From NCBI GenBank assembly GCA_016207545.1, contig JACQPO010000189.1, forward strand, positions 1 through 19,058: a DNA stretch of 19,058 bases, in the 5' to 3' direction. The notes beneath the pieces are model-generated. The model did not search any database, was not told the origin of the DNA, and saw only the letters and a list, made by a program, of their open reading frames with translations. This document shows positions 13,445 through 19,058 of the stretch, one piece after another. The stretch comes from Methanobacteriota archaeon. GTDB taxonomy: Archaea; Thermoplasmatota; Thermoplasmata; RBG-16-68-12; EA-27. The first letter of the stretch is position 1. The number at the start of each line of letters is the position of its first letter. The position numbers were made by a program, and so were the translations under genes.

Positions 13445-14731
13445 TTGAAGGTCGCGGTGATCGGCCTCGGCTACGTCGGCGTGCCCGTGGCAGCGGCGCT
13501 GGCGGACGCGGGCATCCGCGCCGTCGGCATCGACGTCGACGAGGCGAAGGTCCGCGCGGTGAACGCGGGGAAGAGCCCGCTCACGGGCCGGGAACCGGAC
13601 CTCGACGCTCTCGTGCGAAGGCATGGCGAAAAGCGACTGAAGGCGACGACGGATTACGGCGCCTGCCGCACGGCGGACGCGGTCCTCGTGGCGGTGGAGA
13701 CGCCGATCGACGAAGACACGAAGAAGCCGAACTACCGGGCGCTCCGCGCCGTGCTTCGGTCCCTGGGACCGAACCTGAAGCGCGGCGCCCTCGTCTCAAT
13801 CGAGTCAACAATCGCGCCCGGGACCATGGAGCGGCTCGTGAAGCCCTACCTGGAGCGCTCGTCCCACATGCGATGGCCGCGCGACTTCCTCCTCGTCCAC
13901 ACCCCGGAACGGCTCACGGCCGGCAAGTTGTTGTACAACCTCGTGAACCTCGACCGCGTCGTCGGCGCGGACGATCCGCGGAGCTTGCGGAAGGCAATCC
14001 GTTTGTACGAACGGATCATGAAGGGTGCGATCCACCCGACGAACTGGCTGACCGCGGAAATCGTGAAGACGGCGGAGAACACCTATTGGGACGTCCAGCT
14101 CGGGCTTGCGAACGAGTTCGCGCTCATCGCGGAGGACTACGGGGTCGACGCGTACGAAGTGCGCCGCCTGGTCAACACGTGCCCGCAGCGCGCCCTCCTC
14201 GTCCCCGGCGCCGGCGTGGGCGGCCATTGCATCCCGAAGGACCCGTGGCTCCTCGTCTCCGGCATGAGCAGCTTCCGTCCCTGGCTCATCCCGTCCGCGC
14301 GCGAGGTGAACGACTTCATGCCAGAGCGGATGGCGACGTTGGCGGCGGAGGCTCTCCGCGCGGCCGGCCGCGCGCTCCCCGGGGCGCGGGTCGCAATCCT
14401 CGGGTTCGCGTACAAGGAGAATACGGACGACGCGCGCAACTCCCCCGCGATCCCGCTCATCCGAATCCTGCGGCGGCGGGGCGCCGAGGTGCGGATCCAC
14501 GACCCGTACGTGAAGCGTCAACGCGGCTTCCGCGTGTCCCGAAAGCTCGCGGACGTGCTCGAGGGAGCGGATGCGGCGGTCCTCGTGACGGCCCACGACA
14601 CCTACCGCCGCGCCGACTGGCCGGCGCTCGGACGGCGAATGCGCCGCAAGGTATTCGTCGACGGCCGCTGCCTCTGGGAGAAGCCGCTCCGCGGATGGGT
14701 GTACCGCGGGATTGGTCGGGGCCAGTTCTAG
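13445..14731 (+). CDS. wecC: UDP-N-acetyl-hexosamine 6-dehydrogenase (WecC/WbpA family)
   Basis: This 428-residue member of the UDP-glucose/GDP-mannose dehydrogenase family oxidises C6 of a UDP-HexNAc to the uronic acid with two NAD+. The Rossmann motif is GLGYVG (7-12). Also present are VETPID (84-89), ESTIAPGT (120-127), HTPER (152-156), Lys208 and Asn212 in KTAENT, and the catalytic Cys262 in GGHCIPKDP (259-267). GFAYKENTDDARNSP (320-334) opens the C-terminal UDP-binding domain. The GGHCIPKDP and TDDARNSP patterns fit the UDP-ManNAc/UDP-GlcNAc branch better than UDP-glucose dehydrogenases. The start is an unusual TTG: no ATG or GTG precedes the first beta strand (KVAVIG) in frame, and TTG 13445 is 29 bases past a good TATA box. 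The large open frame upstream is antisense to wecB. Its stop shares a CTAG with the convergent oxidoreductase. Confidence 0.93.
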   Translation: MKVAVIGLGYVGVPVAAALADAGIRAVGIDVDEAKVRAVNAGKSPLTGREPDLDALVRRHGEKRLKATTDYGACRTADAVLVAVETPIDEDTKKPNYRALRAVLRSLGPNLKRGALVSIESTIAPGTMERLVKPYLERSSHMRWPRDFLLVHTPERLTAGKLLYNLVNLDRVVGADDPRSLRKAIRLYERIMKGAIHPTNWLTAEIVKTAENTYWDVQLGLANEFALIAEDYGVDAYEVRRLVNTCPQRALLVPGAGVGGHCIPKDPWLLVSGMSSFRPWLIPSAREVNDFMPERMATLAAEALRAAGRALPGARVAILGFAYKENTDDARNSPAIPLIRILRRRGAEVRIHDPYVKRQRGFRVSRKLADVLEGADAAVLVTAHDTYRRADWPALGRRMRRKVFVDGRCLWEKPLRGWVYRGIGRGQF

Positions 14732-15702
14732 AGCCAGATCAACTTCTGCTCCCGCTGGGAGTGGACCGCGGCCTCCCCGACCCGCAGCGTCTCGATCGCA
14801 TCCTCCCCCGGCACGAGCGGCTCCCGCTTCTCGAGGATCGCGTCCAGGAAGTCCTCGAGCTCTCGCTTCAGGGGCTCCTCCTTCTGCACGGAGACCTGGC
14901 GGGTGTCGTAGTGGAAGCTCACCCGGTACAGGTCCGACGGGTCGTACTGCTGCAGGGTCGCCGAGGAAATGAGGACGGACTGGTCCGTGTAGTCAACTTC
15001 GACGAAGTTCTTCAGGCACGTGAGGGCGAACTTGCGGACCTTCATCGGGGTGAGCCAGCTCACCTCTACGAAACCCGTCGCGTCGTTCACGAAGTTCAGG
15101 ACGATCGTCGCGTGGTCCTCGAACGTCGAGTGGAGCCGACGCCCGCCGGACGCGTACACGGACTCGACCTCCGTGCCGACGACGTACCGGAGGACGTCGA
15201 TGTCGTGGATCCCCAAGTCCATGATTACGCCGACGTCACGAACGCGATCCGGGAAGTTGCTCACCCGCCGCGCGCTCGCCGTCACGAGGTCCCCGAATTC
15301 GCCCGCCGCCAACGCCTTCGCGACGAACGCGACGACGGGGTTGTGCCGCTCGATGTGGCCGGCCGCGAGGACGAGCCCCGCGGACCGCGCGCGGTCCACG
15401 ATCTTGCGCGCCTCTTCCACGGTCGGCGCGAGGGGCTTCTCGACGAGCACGTGGACGCCCGCGTCCAGCAACTCCGCCGCGACCTTCGCGTGTAACTGCG
15501 TCGGGACCGCAACGCTCGCGGCCTCCATCCCGGCCTTCACGAGGTCGCGGACGCTCTCGAAGTATTCGCACTCATTGCGCGCGGCGACCCGCTTGCCGAC
15601 CTCGCGGTCCGCGTCGACGACGCCAACGAGCTCCGCGATCTCGGAAAACACGCGCGCGTGGTTCTGGCCCATGCTCCCAACGCCGACCACGCCGACGCGC
15701 AC
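14728..15702 (-). CDS. Gfo/Idh/MocA-family oxidoreductase, probable UDP-HexNAcA 3-dehydrogenase (WbpB/WlbA-like)
   Basis: This 324-residue protein has an N-terminal Rossmann domain with VGVVGVGSMGQNHAR (3-17), VVDADRE (28-34), AVPTQLHAKVA (65-75) and the family EKP motif (88-90, in HVLVEKPLAP), whose lysine is catalytic. The C-terminal alpha/beta domain holds GHIERHNP (115-122) and DLGIHDIDVLRYV (162-174), where the Asp-His pair is the usual active-site set. By analogy with WbpB it would oxidise C3 of UDP-GlcNAc uronic acid to the 3-keto sugar used by the DegT aminotransferase. This substrate is inferred from gene context. GTG 15702 is 25 bases past a TATA box; an overlapping ATG at 15704 is out of frame. 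The gene is convergent with wecC and divergent from the first YHS gene. Confidence 0.88.
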   Translation of the reverse strand: MRVGVVGVGSMGQNHARVFSEIAELVGVVDADREVGKRVAARNECEYFESVRDLVKAGMEAASVAVPTQLHAKVAAELLDAGVHVLVEKPLAPTVEEARKIVDRARSAGLVLAAGHIERHNPVVAFVAKALAAGEFGDLVTASARRVSNFPDRVRDVGVIMDLGIHDIDVLRYVVGTEVESVYASGGRRLHSTFEDHATIVLNFVNDATGFVEVSWLTPMKVRKFALTCLKNFVEVDYTDQSVLISSATLQQYDPSDLYRVSFHYDTRQVSVQKEEPLKRELEDFLDAILEKREPLVPGEDAIETLRVGEAAVHSQREQKLIWL

Positions 15703-15721
15703 ATCCGCGGTATCTGCGGGG

Positions 15722-15730
15722 CTCTAATAG
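15722..15730 (-). promoter_or_regulatory. TATA box of the Gfo/Idh oxidoreductase gene
   Basis: Minus-strand CTATTAGAG is centred 24-25 bases upstream of GTG 15702, predicting a leaderless transcript. Confidence 0.55.
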
Positions 15731-15766
15731 CCTTTGGGCCTCCGTTCTCCCAGGCCCAGGCGAAAG

Positions 15767-15775
15767 ACTTAATCC
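15767..15775 (+). promoter_or_regulatory. TATA/BRE promoter of first YHS gene
   Basis: ACTTAATCC is preceded by purine-rich CGAAAG, a BRE-like context. Its centre is exactly 27 bases before ATG 15798. Confidence 0.6.
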
Positions 15776-15797
15776 GGCGGCGCGTTCGCGGGGACCG

Positions 15798-15974
15798 ATG
15801 GCGGTCGACCCCGTCTGCAAGACGCCGGTAAACCCGCACACCGCGAAGGGCCGGATGATCTGGTACAAGGGCGCGCCGTACTACTTCTGTTCTGACGACT
15901 GCAAGGAGAAGTTCGACATCAACCCTCCCTGGTACGCCGCCAAGGGGCCGATCGTCCCCGGGGCGACGCGGTAG
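15798..15974 (+). CDS. YHS-domain small protein 1
   Basis: This 58-residue protein consists of a single YHS domain: MAVDPVCKTPV at the start with Cys7, then YKGAPYYFCSDDCKEKF (23-39) with Cys31 and Cys35, and a final NPPWY (42-46). YHS domains are short metal-binding modules, often linked to copper or other heavy-metal handling and also found fused to P-type ATPases and oxygenases. The three cysteines in D-P-V-C and C-S-x2-C are the likely metal ligands. The start agrees with a TATA box 27 bases upstream. It lies tail to tail with a second YHS gene, 11 bases between stop codons. Its small size makes it easy to miss, but both motifs and promoter are convincing. Metal and partner are unknown. 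Confidence 0.88.
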   Translation: MAVDPVCKTPVNPHTAKGRMIWYKGAPYYFCSDDCKEKFDINPPWYAAKGPIVPGATR

Positions 15975-15985
15975 GGTCTGCCGGG

Positions 15986-16138
15986 CTAGTGGCCGCCGTG
16001 CGCGTAGCGGTGCGGATCTTTGTCGAACGTACGCTTGCACCCGGGGGAGCAGAAGTAGAACGTCACCCCTTCGTGCGTCGAGGTGCCGGCCGCGTGCTTC
16101 GGGTCGACTTCCATAGCGCAGACTGGATCCCGTGCCAT
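15986..16138 (-). CDS. YHS-domain small protein 2
   Basis: This 50-residue protein is a paralogue of the convergent neighbour: MARDPVCAMEV at the start, then GVTFYFCSPGCKRTF (24-38) and DPHRYAHGGH at the end. Cys7, Cys30 and Cys34 occupy the same positions as in the partner, with one residue less in the middle. The last residues are His-rich (HRYAHGGH), which may add metal ligands. ATG 16138 is 27 bases after a TATA-like box (16161-16169). The two genes share the pattern M-A-x-D-P-V-C, Y-F-C-S-x2-C-K and F-D-x2-P-x2-Y-A. The likely role is binding of a soft metal such as copper; this is inferred from the family only. Confidence 0.86.
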   Translation of the reverse strand: MARDPVCAMEVDPKHAAGTSTHEGVTFYFCSPGCKRTFDKDPHRYAHGGH

Positions 16139-16160
16139 GCTGGTGGGCAGACGGAGGCGG

Positions 16161-16169
16161 TACATAACG
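16161..16169 (-). promoter_or_regulatory. TATA box of second YHS gene
   Basis: Minus-strand CGTTATGTA is centred 27 bases before ATG 16138, in the 52-base gap after the uspA-like stop codon. Confidence 0.5.
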
Positions 16170-16190
16170 GTGTGGTTTCACCGTCGCGGG

Positions 16191-16634
16191 TTACCGCACG
16201 ACGAGCACGGGCACGGTCGCCGTGCGCACGAGCTTGTCCGCGACGCTGCCGACGAGGAGCCGCGCCATACGCCCGCGGCCCAGACTCCCGACGACGATGA
16301 GGTCCGCGCCGCGCGCCTCCGCCTCCCGGACGATGAAACGGGCGGCGTCCCCGCGGGACAGGACGCGCTCCGCCTCCACGCCCGCGGCGCGCACACGGGC
16401 GATCGCCCCGTCGAGGACGGAGGCGGCGGCATGCTCGATGGCCTCCCACTCAAGCACGCCGGTCTCGATCGCCTCGGGGGCGACCGTGATCACGTGTTGA
16501 ACGACGAGGGCGGCGTTGCCCGCCTTCGCGATCCCGACCGCCATGTCGAGCGCCTTGTTCGCCTCGTCCGAGCCGTCGTAACCCACGAGGATTCGACGCG
16601 GGAGCATCGCGTCCGCACGGGCGCGACGAATCAT
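16191..16634 (-). CDS. Universal stress protein, UspA family (ATP-binding type)
   Basis: This 147-residue protein is one Usp domain, normally a homodimer in the cytoplasm. It starts ILVGYDGSDEANKALD (15-30), with Asp20 at the nucleotide-contacting position. The C-terminal ATP-binding signature G-x2-G-x9-G-S is complete: Gly117, Gly120, Gly130, Ser131 in VGSLGRGRMARLLVGS. That predicts an ATP-binding rather than non-binding Usp. Two starts are possible: ATG 16634, used here because a TATA box at 16653-16660 lies 23 bases upstream, or ATG 16607, which gives 138 residues and the more usual short lead MLPRRILVGYDGS. The gene lies between a TPR gene and the two YHS genes, suggesting a stress or metal-response group inserted in the sugar locus. 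Confidence 0.9.
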   Translation of the reverse strand: MIRRARADAMLPRRILVGYDGSDEANKALDMAVGIAKAGNAALVVQHVITVAPEAIETGVLEWEAIEHAAASVLDGAIARVRAAGVEAERVLSRGDAARFIVREAEARGADLIVVGSLGRGRMARLLVGSVADKLVRTATVPVLVVR

Positions 16635-16652
16635 GAATCCTTGGATGATATC

Positions 16653-16660
16653 CTCTATAC
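16653..16660 (-). promoter_or_regulatory. TATA box of uspA-like gene, overlapping the upstream gene's stop codon
   Basis: Minus-strand GTATAGAG contains the TAG stop (16655-16657) of the upstream TPR gene. It is 23 bases from ATG 16634. A second AT-rich string at 16644-16651 (GATATCAT) would fit the alternative start at 16607 with a short leader. Confidence 0.45.
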
Positions 16661-17317
16661 GACGCGCCGGCCGCCGAGTCGTTCGCGAAGCTGCTCGACC
16701 TTTTCCGGCATGCCCTGTTTCGCGTAGAACGTCATCGCCTCGTGGTAGTCTTCCGCCGCGCGGTCCGCGTCCCCTAGCCGTTCGCGCAGCTGCGCCTGTA
16801 GCTCCCACGCGGTCGCGACGCCGGCCCAATTGTCGAGCCTGAACAGCCGCTCCCGGGCCTTGTCGAACGTGAGGAACGCGAGGTCGAGGCGCTTCGTCCG
16901 CCCGTAAGTCGCCGCGAGGTTAAGGAGCGCCCAGCCTTCCCCGCCGAGACCCTCCGTCCCGTGTACCCCGTGGAACGCATCGAGCGCGGCGAGGAGGAAC
17001 TCCTCCCCGCGGGTCACGTCGCCCCGGCTCGCCGCGTAGACGCCGGCACCGAGGAAGGCGCGGCCGAGGACGAGCGAATCGTGCGAGGCCTTCGCGGCCT
17101 CGAGCGCCGCATCGAATTCCCGTTGCGCATCGTCGAAGCGGCGGAGCTGTAGCAGCGCGTTCGCGTGGCGCAACCGCGCATCCGCGAGCTCCGTGGGGGA
17201 CATCGAACCCGTCTCGCGGAGCAGGTCCGCGTAGTGCGCCTCAGCCTCCGTCCATCGCAAGGACTGCTCGAGCCGGATGCCCTCCTGCATCCGTCGCTCG
17301 AACTCCGCGGGGTTCAC
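16655..17317 (-). CDS. Tetratricopeptide-repeat protein
   Basis: This 220-residue soluble protein is made of helical repeats of the TPR/SEL kind. They occupy about residues 5-34, 45-75, 85-115, 127-160 and 166-200, with A-x2-Y/F-x2-A-L-type pairs such as FDDAQREFDAALEAA and ADRAAEDYHEAMTFYAKQG. The 34-residue period with inserts resembles TPR_12/MalT-like arrays that act as protein-protein scaffolds. No signal peptide, enzyme motif or membrane segment is visible. The start is GTG 17317, 24-25 bases after a TATA box; a much longer frame runs upstream but lies inside the aminotransferase gene in another frame. Function and partner are unknown. Its neighbours are uspA downstream and the DegT gene upstream, from which it has a separate promoter. 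Confidence 0.82.
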   Translation of the reverse strand: MNPAEFERRMQEGIRLEQSLRWTEAEAHYADLLRETGSMSPTELADARLRHANALLQLRRFDDAQREFDAALEAAKASHDSLVLGRAFLGAGVYAASRGDVTRGEEFLLAALDAFHGVHGTEGLGGEGWALLNLAATYGRTKRLDLAFLTFDKARERLFRLDNWAGVATAWELQAQLRERLGDADRAAEDYHEAMTFYAKQGMPEKVEQLRERLGGRRVV

Positions 17318-17337
17318 GGGCCTCGGATTCCCCGCCC

Positions 17338-17345
17338 GTATAAGG
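17338..17345 (-). promoter_or_regulatory. TATA box of TPR gene
   Basis: Minus-strand CCTTATAC is centred 24-25 bases before GTG 17317, in the 35-base gap after the aminotransferase stop codon. Confidence 0.6.
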
Positions 17346-17352
17346 AGTTGCG

Positions 17353-18441
17353 CTACCCGCGGGCGGCGAGCACGGCGTTCGCGATCGCCTCGCGGTCCGC
17401 GTCGGAGACGAGCGGGTGCACGGGGAGCTCGAGGAGCTTCGGGATCACGCGCTCTGCGACGGGACACCGGCGGTGCTTCGTCCCCGCGACCGCCTTTTGC
17501 GCGTACATGGGCATGGGATAGCTCGGCCGACTCCCCACGCCCCGGTCGTTCAGGAACTTCACGAGGTCGTCGCGGCCCCTGGGGAACCGCTCGACGCGGA
17601 CGATGTACTGGTAGAACGCGTGAACCCGGTCGTCGGGCTCCGCGGGTGGGACGAGCCCTCGCACCCCCTCCAGTCGGTCCGTGAAGTGGTGCGCGGTTTC
17701 CCGGCGGCGTCGCACGAAGGCGTCGAGCTTCGAAAGTTGCACGAGGCCAATGGCCGCGCAGACCTCCGTCATCCGGTAGTTGAACCCGACGAGGTCGTGC
17801 ATGTACTTCGCGCTCTGCCCCTGGTCCCGCAACATGCGGCACCGATCCGCCACTCCGTCGTCGTCCGTGACGACCATCCCGCCCTCCGTCGTCGTCATGT
17901 TCTTCGTCGGGTAGAAGGAGAAGCACGCCGTGTCGCCGAGCGCGCCCGCCTTGCGGCCCTTGTACTCCGCCCCGTGCGCCTGGCACGCGTCCTCGAGCAC
18001 GAGCAGGTCGTTCTCCTGCGCGAGCTCGCGGATCGGGTCCATCGATGCGGTCTGTCCGAACAGGTGGACGGGCATGATCGCCCGCGTCTTCTTCGTCAAC
18101 GCCCGACGCAACTTCCCCGGGTCCAACGTGTACGTGTCTCGCTCGATGTCCGCGAACCGGACGCGGGCACCGCAGTGGAGCACCGCGGCGGCGCACGCGA
18201 AGAACGTCAGCGGCGGCACGATGACCTCGTGGCCCTTCCCGATCCCGTGGGCGAGCACGGCGAGATGGAGCGCGGCGGTGCCGTTCGAGACCGCGATCGC
18301 ATGCTTCCGGCCGACGTAGCGGGCGAACGCGTCCTCGAACGCTTTCACCTTCGGCCCCTGCGCGAGCATGCCGGAGTCGAGCACCTCGAGGACCGCCTTC
18401 CGCTCCTCCTCGTCGAAGTTCGGCTTCGCGACCGGGATCAC
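17353..18441 (-). CDS. DegT/DnrJ/EryC1/StrS-family PLP aminotransferase (WbpE-like)
   Basis: This 362-residue protein is a fold-type I aminotransferase acting on keto sugars attached to UDP or dTDP, using glutamate as the usual amino donor. The landmarks are IPVAKPNFDEEE at the start, SNGTAALHLA (52-61, phosphate-binding), PPLTFFACAAA (76-86), LEDACQAHGAEYKG (149-162) with Asp151, the PLP lysine Lys180 in SFYPTKNMTTTEGGM (175-189), and GFNYRMTEV (219-227). By analogy with WbpE it would convert the 3-keto uronic acid to the 3-amino sugar. GTG 18441 overlaps the TGA of the acetyltransferase (GTGA, 18438-18441), so the two are translationally coupled, which supports successive steps. Other DegT substrates (4-keto sugars) cannot be excluded by sequence alone. 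Confidence 0.92.
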   Translation of the reverse strand: MIPVAKPNFDEEERKAVLEVLDSGMLAQGPKVKAFEDAFARYVGRKHAIAVSNGTAALHLAVLAHGIGKGHEVIVPPLTFFACAAAVLHCGARVRFADIERDTYTLDPGKLRRALTKKTRAIMPVHLFGQTASMDPIRELAQENDLLVLEDACQAHGAEYKGRKAGALGDTACFSFYPTKNMTTTEGGMVVTDDDGVADRCRMLRDQGQSAKYMHDLVGFNYRMTEVCAAIGLVQLSKLDAFVRRRRETAHHFTDRLEGVRGLVPPAEPDDRVHAFYQYIVRVERFPRGRDDLVKFLNDRGVGSRPSYPMPMYAQKAVAGTKHRRCPVAERVIPKLLELPVHPLVSDADREAIANAVLAARG

Positions 18442-19016
18442 GCGCGCACCCCGAGCACGAGCGTCTTCTTGCAGTGGACGCACCGGAACGCCTTGTCGAG
18501 CTTCCGCCCGCATTCGCACACGTACCCGACGACCTTCGCGGGGTTCCCGACGACGAGCGCGTACGGGGGCACGTCCTTCGTGACGACCGCGCCCGCCCCG
18601 ACCATCGCGCACGTGCCGACCGTCAGGCCGCACAGGATCGTGGCGCCCGCGCCGATCGACGCCCCGTCCTCGACGACGGTCTTCGCGATCTCCCACGCGG
18701 GGGACTTGTCCTCGCCGTCGTGCACCTTCCAGTCCGGCCGTGCCGCCCGCGGGTACAGGTCGTTCGTGAAGCAGGCGTGGGGGCCGACGAACACGCGGTC
18801 CCCGATCGTCACGCCTTGGTAGACGGACACGCGGTTCTGGATCTTGCAGTAGTCCCCGACCGTGACGTTCGCGTCGATGTACACGCCCTTGCCGAGGCGG
18901 CAGAACTTCCCGATCCGCGCGCCCTCGCGGACCTGCGCCTCGTGCCAAATCTGGGTCCCGTCGCCGACGAAGGCCTTCGGGGAGACGTCCGCGGTCGGAT
19001 GGATCTTCACCGCCAC
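18438..19016 (-). CDS. Left-handed beta-helix N-acetyltransferase (WbpD/WlbB-like) with C-terminal Cys knuckles
   Basis: This 192-residue protein is built of hexapeptide repeats (about 5-80 and 112-150; for example VGDGTQIW, IGDRVFVG, IGAGATIL), the trimeric acetyl-CoA-dependent acyltransferase fold. GPHACFTNDLYPR (78-90) is the loop typical of WbpD/WlbB enzymes that N-acetylate UDP-2-acetamido-3-amino-glucuronic acid. VGNPAKVVG (156-164) closes the domain. The tail adds a Cys motif, C167-x-C169 and C179-x2-C182 (CECG and CVHC), as in some members of this subfamily, probably a small metal site. GTG 19016 is the best start; a poor TATA-like CTTGAAATG at 19041-19049 is 29 bases upstream. It is the first gene of an operon with the aminotransferase. 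Confidence 0.92.
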   Translation of the reverse strand: MAVKIHPTADVSPKAFVGDGTQIWHEAQVREGARIGKFCRLGKGVYIDANVTVGDYCKIQNRVSVYQGVTIGDRVFVGPHACFTNDLYPRAARPDWKVHDGEDKSPAWEIAKTVVEDGASIGAGATILCGLTVGTCAMVGAGAVVTKDVPPYALVVGNPAKVVGYVCECGRKLDKAFRCVHCKKTLVLGVRA

Positions 19017-19058
19017 GATTCGGCGTCAAGCGGGATGCGTCATTTCAAGCTTTGGCCC

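Noticed and set aside
13873..15495. 540-codon plus-strand open frame across wecC and the oxidoreductase
   Set aside because: It overlaps two well-supported genes in other frames, has low-complexity Arg/Gly/Pro composition and no promoter or recognisable motif.
15703..17317. YHS-uspA-TPR group as a mobile or defence island
   Set aside because: No transposase, integrase, repeats, tRNA or attachment-like ends are visible, and base composition and promoter style match the neighbours.
1..19058. CRISPR array, tRNA/rRNA genes, insertion sequences, toxin-antitoxin or restriction systems
   Set aside because: Reading both strands gave no regular repeats, no cloverleaf-like sequence with CCA or TPsiC consensus, and no protein motifs of these systems.

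Overview
The window is a gene-dense stretch of a high-GC archaeal chromosome. The archaeal assignment rests on a set of genes not found together in bacteria: ribosomal protein eL20/LX, prefoldin alpha, the archaeal/eukaryotic-type primase small subunit PriS, an HVO_0476-type zinc-finger protein, a TraB-family protein and an aRF1-type HemK/Mtq2 methyltransferase. Archaeal TATA boxes lie about 23-30 bases before most unit-leading start codons, so most transcripts look leaderless. Starts are often GTG, once TTG. An uncultured member of the Thermoplasmatota would fit, but that is an inference and no rRNA is present to test it. No tRNA, rRNA, CRISPR array, insertion sequence or phage gene was seen. 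No non-coding gap reaches 100 bases.

Layout. (A) 1-3876 is a surface-glycan block: the first 65 codons of an asparagine-synthetase-type amidotransferase (minus), a GT4 glycosyltransferase and an NAD-sugar epimerase in one minus-strand operon, and a divergent plus-strand operon of two GT2 glycosyltransferases, the second of the dolichyl-phosphate-sugar synthase type. (B) 3873-12287 is an information-processing and housekeeping block. It holds rpl18a-pfdA-ftsY as an overlapping operon, then priS followed by a large membrane-TPR-HhH protein, a zinc-ribbon protein with a histone-H1-like tail, a TraB-family protein, the HVO_0476-type protein, a rhomboid protease and a divergently transcribed HemK-like methyltransferase. 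(C) 12290-19016 returns to sugar chemistry: UDP-GlcNAc 2-epimerase, UDP-HexNAc 6-dehydrogenase, a Gfo/Idh 3-dehydrogenase, a DegT-family aminotransferase and a left-handed beta-helix acetyltransferase. Two tiny YHS-domain genes, a universal stress protein and a TPR protein are interleaved with them.

How it works together. The five enzymes of block C match, activity by activity, the WbpA/B/E/D/I pathway from UDP-GlcNAc to UDP-2,3-diacetamido-2,3-dideoxy-mannuronic acid, a type of sugar known in archaeal N-glycans. The transferases of block A could use such sugars on a lipid carrier, and the AsnB-like enzyme might amidate a uronic acid. The most unusual single item is the 708-residue membrane/TPR/helix-hairpin-helix protein that follows primase by 8 bases. 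Also notable are one TATA box that appears to serve two divergent leaderless genes, and a pair of convergent YHS mini-genes.
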